From: Diphasiastrum complanatum
Lineage: Eukaryota > Streptophyta > Lycopodiopsida > Lycopodiales > Lycopodiaceae
Assembly (NCBI GenBank): GCA_029204225.1
Contig: CM055095.1
Location: forward strand, 44,875,446-44,939,445
Length of the DNA: 64,000 bases
Direction: 5' to 3'
Positions 1-12,535 of the stretch are shown piece by piece. The translations under genes were made by a program, and so were the position numbers. The stretch's first letter is position 1, and every line of letters starts with the position of its first letter. The notes below the pieces were generated by a model. The model did not search any database. It saw only the letters and a list, made by a program, of their open reading frames with translations, and had not been told where the DNA came from.

Positions 1-29
1 ACAAGGTTTACATTCGTTCTACTAACAAA

Positions 30-1229
30 GTGATTGTTGGTAGAGATGTCATTTTTGATGAGGGAAACATTCCAAAAGTGTCTTCAAGCATGATTGATGG
101 TAAAATAGATGGATCTAACATTCTTGATGTTGATGAGAAGGATTCTACTTTGGATGGTGGTGATGATGGACCTTCATCAAGTCAAAAGCCAAGGAGAACA
201 TCAAGAGAAAGACAAGCACCTTCAAGGCTCACATATGATCAAAAGGGTAAGCAAGTAGTTTCTGGAAATTATGCTGCTTTCCTAACCTCTTTGGATGAGC
301 CTACAAGTGTAGATCAAGCAAGGAAAAAAGAGGAGTGGATCCAAGCAATGGGTTTTGAGTATCAATCTCTTATGAAGAGTGGAACATCTTTTGGAAGATC
401 TTCTTGTGTACATGGAGCTATGCAAGTGGATGGATGTTGTCTTGTTGTAAAATCAAGTAATGGATCTGGAAAACAAATTTTGTTCAATGACTTTGATGAT
501 CAAGTTGAAGATCAAGAGGTTGATCTCAAAGCGCTTCAACTAGTCAAAAGGGAAGTTGGCAATTTGGAGCTAGTCAAGAGCATCAAAGGAGAGGTAATTG
601 GCAAAGGTGTTATGGATCTATTTTTGCAGCATATTGAAGACTCAAGTAAGGTCAAAGGAGCAGTAAGGAAGTGTTGTTCAAGTTTACTTTACTTTTTCTA
701 TCTCATGTTTAAGCAATTTCATGTGGATGTGTGCAAATTTTCAAGATATGGTAAAACTAGTTACATTGGTGAGCATTGTTTTGATGTTGGATTTGTACTA
801 GCATTCTTGGCTGATTTTGCTGATGGAAATGAAGCTATTGGAGGTTCATTATGTCACTCATCCATGGCTAAGTTCTCAAGTGTTGAGCTACTTGGTGCCA
901 ATACTTGGAGATTGTCAATTTTTGGTGAATTCATGGTCATTTTCTTGTGTCAAGTAGATCTTGAAGATGGACTAGTGCAAACTACTTGGTTTATGGAGTC
1001 ATGTGGTGCTGGATTTGCATCATTAATGTACTTACCTAGTCATGGATTTCCAAGGTTTGATGGTTTCTTGTGGCAAGATGAAGATGGAGGCTCATTCATG
1101 GAGTATCATGGTGGATACAAGGCAACAAAGGACAAAGGAGGAGGAGACATGCAAACAAAAGTTGATCACTCACATTTATTGTTTGTTTGCTGTATTTTTC
1201 CAGAGAGTTCAGAGTTAGAAGCATGGTGA
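30..1229 (+). CDS. Long chimeric open frame: copia hinge joined to a non-copia segment
   Basis: About 399 codons are open. The track start is a GTG inside the copia sequence, so the true start would lie to the left of the window. The first ~118 codons are copia hinge and the start of reverse transcriptase (RDVIFDEGN, then KEEWIQAMGFEYQSLMKSGT). From about position 383 the frame continues into ~280 codons with no similarity to copia that I can see, rich in D, G, F and V, with no domain I recognise and a hydrophobic stretch near SSLLYFFYLMF. The same hinge at 22810-23500 runs on into normal reverse transcriptase, so the segment is a replacement specific to this copy. It could be captured host DNA, another element, or a chance open frame. 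Confidence 0.5.
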   Translation: MIVGRDVIFDEGNIPKVSSSMIDGKIDGSNILDVDEKDSTLDGGDDGPSSSQKPRRTSRERQAPSRLTYDQKGKQVVSGNYAAFLTSLDEPTSVDQARKKEEWIQAMGFEYQSLMKSGTSFGRSSCVHGAMQVDGCCLVVKSSNGSGKQILFNDFDDQVEDQEVDLKALQLVKREVGNLELVKSIKGEVIGKGVMDLFLQHIEDSSKVKGAVRKCCSSLLYFFYLMFKQFHVDVCKFSRYGKTSYIGEHCFDVGFVLAFLADFADGNEAIGGSLCHSSMAKFSSVELLGANTWRLSIFGEFMVIFLCQVDLEDGLVQTTWFMESCGAGFASLMYLPSHGFPRFDGFLWQDEDGGSFMEYHGGYKATKDKGGGDMQTKVDHSHLLFVCCIFPESSELEAW

Positions 1230-1480
1230 AATCATTTCATTTACATTCTATTTGATTCTTCATGTTCTAGTCACATTTTTACATGTAAAATTGATGTAAG
1301 AAATAGTGAAGCATCCCAAGTGGACACTATTCTCTATATCAATTATGGTTGTTTCTATTTTGAGCATTACATAATCATTGAAAGGAGATCTATTTTTAGG
1401 AAGAAGATCATTCTTATGATGGATCAAATCTCTATTGGCAAAAACTATGCTAGGAGCATTGGAAGCTAGGAAAGCGAGTT

Positions 1481-2041
1481 TTGAGGTACATCATTGGAAC
1501 TCGAGATTTTGGCATATTGTATGAGGGATCATCACCTAATCTTTTTGGATTTTCAGATTTGGACTATGCTGGAGATGTAATGGATAGGAAATCCATTAGT
1601 TCTCATTGTATTTTCACATGTGATGGAGCTATATCATGGATGTCAAAGAAACAAGCCACTATCTCATTGTCATCTAGTGAGGCCGAGTACAAAGCTCTTA
1701 CACATTGCACAAAGGAGATGGTATGGATCAAAAGGATGATCAAGGATCTTCACTTGCTAGATTTTTCAGAGAGCCCAATCATCTTTTGTGACAATCAATC
1801 AGCCCAAATAATGGCATCCAATCCTATCTTTCATGCTAGGAGCAAGCATATTGAGATACAATATCATTTCATGAGGGAGCGAGTCATTGCAAAGGAGGTG
1901 GAGCTTCAACATGTGTCTTCAAGGGAATGTGTAGCTGATATCTTCACCAAAGCATTGGGAAAAGTCTTGTTCATGAAGCATAGGACTTCACTTGGAGTAT
2001 TATCAAAGTCTATGCTAAAACTAGTTGAAGAGGGAGTGTGA
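1481..2041 (+). CDS. Copia RNase H domain (element A1)
   Basis: This is the C-terminal RNase H region of a Ty1/copia polyprotein, which degrades the RNA strand during reverse transcription. Visible signatures are LRYIIGTRDFGILYEG, the FSDLDYAGD block with acidic residues, RKSISSHCIF, SSSEAEYKAL, FCDNQSAQIMASNPIFHARSK, HIEIQYHFMRE and VADIFTKALG. Copia sequence resumes at about 1456, just after the inserted non-copia block. The frame ends at the boundary with the 3' LTR, as is usual for copia. It is part of a broken element. Confidence 0.88.
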   Translation: MRYIIGTRDFGILYEGSSPNLFGFSDLDYAGDVMDRKSISSHCIFTCDGAISWMSKKQATISLSSSEAEYKALTHCTKEMVWIKRMIKDLHLLDFSESPIIFCDNQSAQIMASNPIFHARSKHIEIQYHFMRERVIAKEVELQHVSSRECVADIFTKALGKVLFMKHRTSLGVLSKSMLKLVEEGV

Positions 2042-2684
2042 AAGATTCAACTAGTTTCATCACATTTTGCAATATTTCCATATTTGGCATATTGAGGCCA
2101 AAACTTGTTTTAGACTTAGAGGTTGACTTTTCAAAGTTCATTAGTCTAAATTTCATTTGAATAAACACTTTTTGAAAGTGTGGGAAAGATAGAATGCGAG
2201 TTTGAGTAGATTCAATTTGAATAAGTTGGGTACATTGAATCTAGACCCAAAATTGGTAGGGTTAGCATTTTGGTGGGAAAGCCAAGTGGCCAAATAGGGT
2301 TTGGACCTGTTATAAAAGGATGTAACTCATGGAGAGAGTCATCTTCTCTCTTATCTATCTCATTTCATGCTTATATATGGTCCTCTTGGGTTCTACTATC
2401 CATTGGTGCACTATCTTGGTGATTGCTTGCAACTCTATGTGTAAAATGATCTATATTTGCTATTTTTGGATCCACACGTGTGAAATACAGTAGCTTGCTG
2501 GTTTTGTACGGACAGCAATAGTACATAATCATTTCATTCAAGTTTGATCAAGTTCTATTAGTTTGCATCTCAAATTGTGTGTAGATGCTGATTTTTCTAT
2601 ATTGGTGAAATTGATAGTGTATTTCTCTTTCTAGCCAAAGATCATTCAAGTAGATTGGATCTTAAGGATCTGAAATCTTTCACA
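2037..2684 (+). repeat. Family A copia LTR (3' LTR of A1)
   Basis: This 648-bp LTR begins TGTGAAAGATT and ends AATCTTTCACA, a perfect 11-bp terminal inverted repeat with TG...CA ends. It follows a purine tract. A TATA-like TTATAAAAGG lies near 2310, and further right is a conserved stretch with the motif CACACGTGTGAAAT followed by GTACGGACAG. The same LTR occurs at 14835-15481, as a solo copy at 38027-38679 and, more diverged, at 33917-34390. Confidence 0.92.
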
Positions 2685-2883
2685 CTGCTCACTCGAGAAG
2701 TTTCTTGCAAACTTCTACATTACCACACAATTCACCAGTTCCATAATGCAAAAAGACACTAATATGACATGAGCCCTTGTAGGAGGAAAGCAAAATCGAT
2801 ATTCCGTCATCTGCTACAACATACAACCAAGAGCAACCTCCACAAAGAATTGATAGTTTTCCTCCCCTTTTGCAAACTCAAAT

Positions 2884-3860
2884 CTATTTGTCTTTCCACA
2901 TGCTGATCCATGTTGCTCCTAAATCGATGACCACATCGTAGTCATGTTTGGAGTAGTTTGTCGAAGCTTCGTCGAGTATCGTGAAAGCTTCGTCACCTCT
3001 TTCTGCATCTTTAGATGACTCTGCAACATTTGTCTTTTCAGCTTTGTTTTTTCTTTTTGGGTTGAATCTGCAGTCGTATGCAGAATGTCTTTTCTTCTTG
3101 CAGTGCATGCAGGGTATTGCTGAATTGAACCAACATTTGTTGGCCATATGGCCTGGTTTGTGGCAGTGATCACAGGAAGAAGATTGTTGATTTGAGGACT
3201 TCATCTTCTCGAATCTTGGCTTGTTTTTGTTCTTCTTCTTTCCTTTCGTAAAGAGAGATGTCTCTTGATCACTGCTTCCCTCTCTTTCGTCTCTCATCAG
3301 CGACAAGACTGACTGGTTTGTCGAATGTCATATCTGGTAGACTCAGTATGAGCATTCTCAGCGGCTAATAGGACATCGATAGAGATTTCATGAAGTACAT
3401 CAATTGTTGTGGTGCTGGGACCTGGTGCTCCTGTCCTGATGCAGTGAATTGAGCGAAGATCATTTTGATCTTCTCAATGTGCTGATCCAACTGGTTGCCA
3501 TCTCAACATATTGATTGCAGCTGATTGTAAAGGTGCATGACTGAAGCTGCAGTCCTCACTTCATACTTCTGCTTTAATCTTTTCCACGCTGCATGGCTAC
3601 TTTCGCAGTCTTCAATTGGCATGAGTAGATCTTCATTTATGGATGAAGCGATGATTGCCATTGTGAGCTCATCCTTTCTGATCCATTCAGCTCTCCTCGG
3701 GTCCCCCTCTGGAGGCTGCACCTCTGAGAGCTCGGTCACCGACCAGATGCCTTCGTCCTTCAGGACTGTTTTGATTTTGAATTTCTAGATTTTGTAATTT
3801 GCTCCATCGAGACTGATTGCTACTCTGGTCTGGATTGTCGTAGCCATATTGTGTTGTCTG
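2884..3860 (-). pseudogene. Copia gag and protease start (element B1)
   Basis: These minus-strand frames encode a copia gag nucleocapsid. They contain a UBN2-like gag core (WKRLKQKYEVRTAASVMHLY), two CCHC zinc knuckles (CDHCHKPGHMANKC and CMHCKKKRHSAYDC), a basic KGKKKNKNKPRFEK linker, and the beginning of an aspartic protease (VVIDLGATW, from the family pattern D-[ST]-GA). The double knuckle is a mark of this family and also appears at 12310-12420. The fossil copy is broken. Confidence 0.8.
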
Positions 3861-3912
3861 GAAGAATCATTGCTGAAATATTAGTAGTGATAACCTGTTT
3901 GCTCTGATACCA

Positions 3913-4710
3913 TGTCGCAAAGGCGACAATGTTTCGTGTTCGTCTTCTCCTTCTCTTTTCGCGAACAATTTTTTTTCTTTGAATTATCTTTTCGTGCGAA
4001 AGTCCTTACATGATCCCAGACACTTGACTACACATCACAGAACATATTTTATTCTAGCAATCAAGACACACAGCCCAAGAAAAAGAGATACACGAAAATA
4101 GAATGACCATATTGTTAGTTTGGTTTTGGAATGAGATCGTTAGTGTCTCGCTCGTTGGCAGATTGACACTCTACTCTTACGCTGTGTTCTGCTCATTGGC
4201 AGACTTTCATGCACAACTATGGTCTCTTTACTTTCTTACTCTATTCGCTACGTCTCTCTTTGTCTCTTACAGATCTTTGTATTCTCATCCCTTAGCCATG
4301 ATATAGAGAGGATCGTTTATACCTCCACTATGTGGAGTTTACAAGATAGCTAAACGTCGAATTACCAGACTAGTTAATGCTAATCAACTAGTTAGTTAGT
4401 CTTCATTGTTGCTACTCGTTTCAGCTGGGCGTGAAGCCCGTTGAGTTGCCAACTGGCAGCGCGAAAGATTTTTCTTGATTTGATTCGTAATCTCCCGTTT
4501 GCTTTCGTTCTTTTTGTTTCTTTTTGTAGTTTTCGTTTTGTGCCCCTTTTGCGGTTTGTGGTCCTGGAGGTGTGTTTGCGATTCGCGAATGATTCGTGAA
4601 TCGTTCATGCTTCGAGTCAAAGACACGTTGACTGGCGCGAATCGTTCTCGTTTGACTTTCGTGTCTTGTTCGTGCTGTGACAAAGTTGCAGGAGTTAACC
4701 ATTTCTAACA
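3913..4710 (-). repeat. Family B copia LTR (5' LTR of B1)
   Basis: This is a 798-bp LTR. In the element's direction it starts TGTTAGAAATGG and ends TTGCGACA, next to the primer-binding site. It corresponds to 10703-11564, which starts TGTCAGAAATGG and ends CCGCGACA. A short cluster of TTGCGATTCGCGAATGATTC-type sequence lies near 4570-4610. The same motif is tandemly duplicated in the other copy. Confidence 0.87.
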
Positions 4711-6110
4711 GGTAAAAGTTGAGCTTTCTGATAGGAAGATCCCCCTTTCCACCACTGCTTTGCCCTTCTTTGCCTTTGTTTGGAAAGTACTTCCTCTTCT
4801 TGTTATTTTCACTTCCTGATATGACTGAGCTTGGATTGTTCAGATTGAAGGAACTCGTGTTTTTGCTAGTATTTTGGAAGTATTTGTCTTGCAAGTAGAG
4901 AAGCTAGGTTTTTTCAAAAGGCTTTCAATTTTTCGAACGTTTTCAGCGTCGCCAAGGTGTGCAAGGAGCTTAGCAATAGGGTTTATGGAAAGTTCAATGG
5001 CAGCATCAATCATGTATTGTCGGATAAACAAAAAGACAAGGTGGGACTTGACAACCTCTCTAGCAGGTTTATGCAACCAAAGGAAGAAGGCATTAAGTTG
5101 ATTTTGCAGAGATGCACCAGGAAAGAAAATGGAAAGATTATTCATTATATACCAGATAGAGTGATCTAACCATATGATGGAAAAATTGTTTTTGCATTTA
5201 TCACCGCATCTGCACTTAAAGAAGGGTCTTTTCCAGTTCTAGATTCTAGCTCGATGAAGGTTCATTCTATTAAAGCCACTGTCAAAATGGCCTCTAGTCC
5301 TAGCCCAGGTCTGCTCAGAAGGACATCTTGAAGGTTCAAATCTGCTCATCTCGATAACAATATCAAAGGCAATAGGAGTATCAAAAGAAGGATTCTTATG
5401 CAAAGCAGCAAGCTTGCAAGCTTGGACCTCTTCATTAGTGAGATGAGCAAGAGCGATCTAGAGTTCAATAGAGATAGGTGCAAGGAAGTTGACAGAGGGA
5501 AAGCTCCAAAGTTTAAAAGTAGTTTTTGCATATTTAAACTCAATGATACGACTAGGTACCAGTGGTACTTGGCAACTATTGGCTTGACAAAATTCAAAGG
5601 CAGATTGATTTCCCACATCACAGATTTCTTGCGAGCAAGACTCTAACTGAGAAGCACTATCTTCATCAAGGTCCTCAGTAAAAATCAGAGGGTGTGGTGA
5701 AGTAGGAGCAGCAGAAGGGATAGGGGTATCAAGAGAGGAGTCACCATTTTCTTTTTCCAGGCAAGCAAATACTTTTCGAATATGCGTATTACAAAATTTT
5801 TCCTCGACAACAATTCGTTCAGCATAATTAGAGAGGTCCATATAAATAAAAGGGATTCCTTCTTTTTAATAAAATTCGTATAAATATTGATCCAATCCAT
5901 GATGTACATCAAATCAATAAGACAAAGAATTTTATGATCCGGGCCAGCAGCATTAGAAGTAGTCATATCATAAGAAAAAATCAAATTGTGAACTTCAACA
6001 GCTTTCTTCATGCAACATATAATGGTCTGAACAAAAGGACTAGGAGGAGGAAGGGGCTCCCCATAGCCAAGAGTCACCACATCATGAAACCATCATGTGG
6101 ACTACATCAT
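4711..6110 (-). pseudogene. Unrecognised coding-like DNA, minus strand
   Basis: Several minus-strand frames here look protein-like in composition but match no family I know. One (about 5841-5458) reads ASQLESCSQEICDVGNQ and VPLVPSRIIEFKYAKTTF. Another (5145-4840) reads NNLSIFFPGASLQNQL and WLHKPAREVVKSHL, then AENVRKIESLLKKPSF. The segment ends exactly where the family B LTR begins at 4710. It may be gag-like DNA of another element or a decayed host gene into or beside which B1 inserted. It is not open as one frame. Confidence is low on identity, moderate that it once coded. Confidence 0.35.
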
Positions 6111-7494
<1,384 letters not shown>

Positions 7495-8249
7495 AAGCCA
7501 CCACCACCTCTTCCCACCGCGTTCAATACGTGTCCAACATCATGAGAGAGAGGGATCACGAGAGAGAAAGAGAGCAAACAGGGACAGGCCGCACTCATCC
7601 TTTTGGGCTTGCATCCGTGGATTAGAAACCAACTAATGTACATCCATTTCCAGCAAATTCCAAAACAGGCACAGAACAGAACAGACAGCCGTTTGCTAAG
7701 AATCTAGGATTTTTGGGAATACCACCCAAGGACCTATGGCTCTGGAAAAACCAATGTAAAGACCAACCTTACAAGCCGTTGTCGCTTCTTTCACTCTTTG
7801 AAAAAATCAAGAGAAAAAGGTATTCTGCTATCATACAGCTCCGGCAATTCCATATTTCTTAAAACTTAAGAATCTCTTTTTCAACGCTTTGGGAAAAGCC
7901 ACATTGAGACTAGAGGACAAGAAACGAGCAAAGAACAAGTATGAAAGCATTGGAAGTATCCAAAAAATAGTTCCTATAGCTCCTATAAACCTTTTCTGCT
8001 CCAACCTACCAAAACCAGAATATTCTAGTACTGTTGAGGTTCATGCAAGTTTACTGGAGGATCTTCGTAGGACTAATTTATCTTGTTCTTCTAGCAAATT
8101 AACCTTACAGTTTCCCTGGTGTCAACTAGTATCATTTCCACTAGTAATCCAAAAATGATGATTGATCTAAACTTACTTTCATAGCATTTTCTCCATCTCA
8201 GAATCAAGTATTAGCAGACTGTAGTTCCAACATGATGTACACAACATGC

Positions 8250-9252
8250 AGGTTTATAGAAGGACTTAAACAGAGAAATCCTTAACCCACTCATGCTATA
8301 ACCAAAATCAAGCTCTTATGTTCCCAACAATCCATACAAACTGGACATATTGATTTACAATCAATTATCTATGAACTTGAACAAAACAAGCTGATTCAAA
8401 ACATTGTGGATTGATGCATGCTATTTATAGACATTAGCTGAGCGAAATCCAGCAATGAAATAAGTAACTAAATCAACCATTGTAGATCACTTAACACCAT
8501 TTGGAAAACCTCCTCAAGAAATCATGAAATTGCAAATAGATTCCAACAAATTTGAAGCATCTTTTACTAAAAAATCCATGTAGAAGTGCACTCTACCAAT
8601 AATTTCAAAAAGTATGCTACTTATCCGGAATTTGTGAGTCCAACTCCATAATTCCCTTGAGAAAAATAGCACTCCAACAAGGATGTAAATCCAAGTGCTT
8701 CAACTTCCAAATTGATGTAGAGCTTGCCTCCACTCCTATCCAAGATCGCATCTTAGCCGTGCTCTGACACCAATATAATGACACTAAAAGATTGTCCCTA
8801 AGATGAGGATAGGAGAACACAATAGGAGAGAATATGGAGCCAAACCGACCAACCAATCCTAGATCAAACCTGGATCTAGCCCCCAAGCCATGCCATGTGA
8901 AGCAAGAGGAGAAGAGAGAAACTGTTAACCTAAACCCAATATGTCGATGAGAGAATCCCTACCTCATTACATAGGGAGTAGAGTCCAATGCATGAAACCA
9001 TGCAACCTGCATGCAGGTCAACTATAAATAGATCTCATCTCTTCATGCAGTCCTCCTACCTATATCCGTCACACAAACATGCAATACTCCATATGTCTCA
9101 ATTAGAGTTTCTGGGTCCTCTTAGGGTAATTAGTCACAAATAGGCCTCGACATGGAATTAAATCTCGACGTGACCAATAATCTCGAATACTGAAGGGCCA
9201 GTCTACCATATTAGGACTATTCCAGGTCCTCAACTAAATATGGCCATAATAC
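8250..9252 (-). mobile_element. Ty3/gypsy G2: LTR and adjoining leader, minus strand
   Basis: An LTR copy lies at 8773-9252, immediately followed on the minus strand by a primer-binding site (reverse complement of GCTCTGACACCAA at about 8760-8772) and leader sequence. The leader down to about 8380 resembles 31700-32088 of the complete gypsy element G1, for instance around AAAACATTGTGGATT. Similarity further left is too weak to place the boundary. The remaining coding part and the other LTR are absent, so this is a truncated fossil, clearly older or more diverged than G1. Confidence 0.75.
8773..9252 (-). repeat. Gypsy G-family LTR (G2)
   Basis: This LTR is about 480 bp and collinear with the G1 LTRs at 25763-26251 and 32089-32578. 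Shared blocks include CCCCCAAGCCATGCCA, ACTATAAATAG (TATA-like), CTCCATATGTCTCAATTAGA and CATATTAGGACTATTCCAGG. It is more diverged from both G1 LTRs than they are from each other. Confidence 0.85.
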
Positions 9253-10702
9253 AAAATGAAGATGAATTATTCAGATACCAGCACAATAATAACATATTTG
9301 AACATTATGGTGATGTGAATATCACTAGGATGTTTCCAAACATGGAGGACTTGAAACACCATGATTTTGGATTATCAACAAGTGTTCCAAGCATTTTGTC
9401 CACATGGGAAATCATTAGGTTTGTGCCAATCTATCTTCAGTAGGACATTGTCACTAATCTAGTTTCTACCAAAGAGCCAAGAGAAAACTCAAATCACTTC
9501 CTGCCAAATGAATTGGAGAAGATATTAACACAAGATCATGTACAACAATAGTAAGCTAAGAGAATTGAATAGCTTATCCAATCGGCAAAGATATTAAGGA
9601 AGAAGACTATCGAATGCCTTGTTGCTTGGGGGGTTGTCAATCCTTGCAAAATTACCACAACTTGAGACAATCTTGTGTTTCATCAACCTCTTCTTCAATG
9701 ACCTTATCAAATCTATGGGATCAATTTGTAAATCAAAAGTTTTTTTAAAAAAGACTTGCTGCAGCCTTGCTCTACAACAATAAGCTGGAAGTTGAACCTG
9801 AGGCAACAATATTTTGTGAAATTTTTAGCACGTGTGAACTTCACCACACACCCTACAAGATCTTACTGAGGTGTTGCAATTGCACAAGATTGATCAAAGA
9901 ACAATATGCTTGAAAAATCTAAGGCAAGAGCACAATGGCATACATCTGATGAAAAAAATCTAACTTCTCACTATGAGAAATGAATGTCAGAAATAATTCT
10001 AAGTGTTCAATATGGGAAAAACAGGCTGCTCTCGAGTAGAGAGAGAATGAGTCCAAAACACCAAAATCTCAATATTCACAATATGGCAAAACATGCCAAG
10101 CTTTCCCTACATGAGAGAGACTCGAATTCCTACAGTGGTATTTCTTGGAAAGTCCACTTAATTGAACTAATTCACCTACCAGAGATCCACATGTGTAACT
10201 GCATGCATGGATGTTGCATGTACTGCATGTCAACTCATAAAACTGCCTAGACATGTGTAGATCACATAAACCACTTTGCATGTTGCATGCACTAATTGCA
10301 TGTGGCTTGCATGCATACAGTATGACTTTGCATGCTATCTAAACTTCTACATGTCATCAAAATTGAACCTATCTAACTCAAATCCGAGCTATACTAGAAG
10401 GTTATGCTCAATTTACATACCTTTTATGTACAACATGAAATTTAGTGGAAATCACCATGGACATGGCCCCAAACTCGAGATAGGAAGATAATATTTTAAT
10501 AATCTTCACATATTTGATGAACAGAAAATGGCCACTTACAAGAGTAATACATGGGAATATGTTCAAGATATTTTTTGACTACCACCAAAGGATTCAGGAA
10601 GCATGGCACTCAATAAAGAATTACATGGTCTTCAATTTTTAGGGCAAAATTGCTTGAGTAGGGCGAGTGTCATGTGCTGCATGTATTACCTCTTATAGTT
10701 AG
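9253..10702. other. Intergenic stretch, no gene seen; TGCATG-rich patch
   Basis: No recognisable protein or element is present. Between about 10195 and 10335 the hexamer TGCATG or CATGCA occurs many times in a short space, including GCATGCATG palindromes. Such RY-type motifs bind B3 factors in plants, but this patch is not next to any gene I can see, so a regulatory role is not claimed. Confidence 0.5.
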
Positions 10703-11564
10703 TGTCAGAAATGGTGAACTCCTGCAACTTTGTCGCAGCACAAACAAGAAACGAAGGTCGAACGAGAACAATTTGCAAAAGTCAACGTCCCTTGAATCAA
10801 AGCATGAACGATTTGCGAATCATTTGTGAATTGTGAACACACCTCCAGGAATGAACGATTTGCGAATCATTTGTGAATTGTAAACACACCTCCAGGACTG
10901 CAAATTGCAAAGGGACGCAAAATAAAAAACTACAAAAGAAACGAAGAGAACGAAAGCACGGGAGATTACGAAACAAACGAAGAGAAATCTTTTGTGCTGC
11001 CAGCTGCCAGATTAACGGGCTTGGAGTCGCAGACCTCACGCCCAGGTGAAACGAGTGGCAACGACGGGGACTAACTAATTAGTTAGTCTTGTGATTTCAA
11101 CGTTTAGCCATCTTGTAAACTCCACACTGTGGAGGTATAAATGATTCTTTTTGGATCATAAAAATATATAGATCTGTAAGAGACACAGAGAGAGACATAG
11201 TGAATAGAGCAGAAAAGTAAAATACTAGAGCTATGCATGAAAGTCTGCCAATGAGCAGAACACAACGAAAAAGCAGAGTGTCATTCCGAATGAGCGAGAC
11301 ACTAACAATCTCGCTCTAAAAATCAAACTAATAATACAGTCGCTCTATTTTCGTGCATCTCCTTGTCTTGTGTCGTCTATCTTTATTGCTAGAAACAAAT
11401 GTGTTCTGTGATGTGCAGTCGAGTGTCTAGGTCCTGTAAAAGCTTCCGCGCAAAAGAAAATTCAAAGACACAAAATCGTTTGCAAATACAAAGACGAAAA
11501 TGAAAACGAAGAAGAAACAGTTTCGCCTTATCAAAGCCAAACAACGTTTTCCGCTTCCGCGACA
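10703..11564 (+). repeat. Family B copia 5' LTR (B2)
   Basis: This 862-bp LTR starts TGTCAGAAATGG and ends CCGCGACA. It contains a perfect-length tandem duplication of a 47-bp unit (10804-10850 and 10851-10897) holding the GATTTGCGAATCATTTGTG motif. The B1 LTR has this motif region only once, so the duplication is specific to this copy or its sublineage. Confidence 0.9.
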
Positions 11565-11577
11565 TGGTATAAGAGCA
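11565..11577 (+). other. Primer-binding site of B2
   Basis: TGGTATAAGAGCA lies directly after the LTR and differs by one base from the plant initiator-Met tRNA complement TGGTATCAGAGC. Confidence 0.8.
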
Positions 11578-11627
11578 CACATATTATCACTACTGATATT
11601 CCACTAGTGATTCTTCTAGACAACACA

Positions 11628-12535
11628 ATATGGCTACAACAATCCAGACAAGAGTAGCAATAAGTCTTGATGGCGCAAATTACAGAATCTAGAAATTCAA
11701 AATCAAAACACTTCTGACGGGCGAAGGAATCTGGTCCGTGACCAAACTCTCAGAGGTGCAGCCTCCAGAGGGAGACCCGAGCAGAGCTGAATGAATCAGA
11801 AAAGATGAGCGCGCAATGGCGATCATCGTTTTGTCCATAAATGAAGATCTACTCATGCAGATTGAAGACTACGAAAGTAGCCATGCAACATGGAAAAGAT
11901 TAAAACAGAAGTATGAAGTGAGGACTGCAGCTTCAGTCATGCATCTTCACAATCAACTGCAATCCATACGATGGAATAGCAATCAGTTGGATCAGCATGT
12001 TGAGAAGCTCAGAATGATCTTTGCTCAACTCACTACATTAGGTCAGGAGCACCAGGTCCCAACACCACAACAGTTGATGTACTTCATGAAATCTCTACTG
12101 ACGTCCTATCAGCCGCTGAGAATGCTCATACTGAGTCTATCAGATATGACATTCGACAAAGCAGTCAGTCTTGTCGCTGATGAGAGACTGATGAGAGACG
12201 AAGGAGAGGGAAGTAGTGATCAAGAGAAGGCTCTTTTCACGAAAGGAAAGAAGAAAAACAAGAACAAGCCAAGATTTGAGAAGACGAAGTCCTCGAATCA
12301 GCAATCTTCTTCTTGTGATCACTGCCACAAACCAGGCCATACGACCAACAAATGCTGGTTCAATCCAGCAATACCTTGCATGCACTACAAGAAGAAAGGA
12401 CATTCTGCATATGATTTAACCCAAAAAGGAAGAACAAAGTTGACAAAGCTAATGTTGCATAGTCATCAAAGGATGCTAACAGAGGGTCGACGAAGCTTCC
12501 ACGATACTCGACGAAGTCTCAACGAGCTACATTGA
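11628..12535 (+). pseudogene. Copia gag (element B2)
   Basis: The gag region begins with ATGGCTACAACAATCCAGAC and continues through the longest open stretch at 11816-12535. It shows the UBN2 gag core (ESSHATWKRLKQKYEVRTAA, then QLDQHVEKLRMIFAQLTTLG and TPQQLMYFMKSLLTSYQPL), a basic linker and a zinc knuckle (CDHCHKPGHTTNKC). It packages element RNA in family members. The frame is well preserved for a fossil but is part of a broken element. Confidence 0.82.

Larger units (their letters stand above)
1..2684 (+). mobile_element. Ty1/copia element A1, right-hand part
   Basis: This is the 3' part of a copia element whose left end lies outside the window. Its order is the hinge after integrase, the very start of reverse transcriptase, a block of unrelated DNA at about 383-1456, RNase H, a purine-rich tract at about 2024-2036 and the 3' LTR. 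The hinge (reading VIVGRDVIFDEGN) is nearly the same at about 18200 and 22850, so it belongs to the commonest copia family here, family A. The element is broken: most of its reverse transcriptase is absent and replaced. Only one LTR is in view, so no LTR-pair age can be given. Confidence 0.9.
2871..4710 (-). mobile_element. Ty1/copia element B1, 5' half (minus strand)
   Basis: Read on the minus strand, this is a 5' LTR (4710-3913), a primer-binding site next to it (reverse complement of GCTCTGATACCA at 3901-3912), gag, and the start of the protease, where similarity stops at about 2880. It is the same family as 10703-13985. The rest of pol and the other LTR are missing, so it is a broken fossil. 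It abuts the unrecognised coding-like DNA at 4711-6110. Confidence 0.88.

Noticed and set aside
5346-5621. Leucine-rich minus-strand frame resembling a membrane protein
   Set aside because: It is a shadow of the better-composed minus-strand frame in the same place, and hydrophobicity here reflects T-rich codons.
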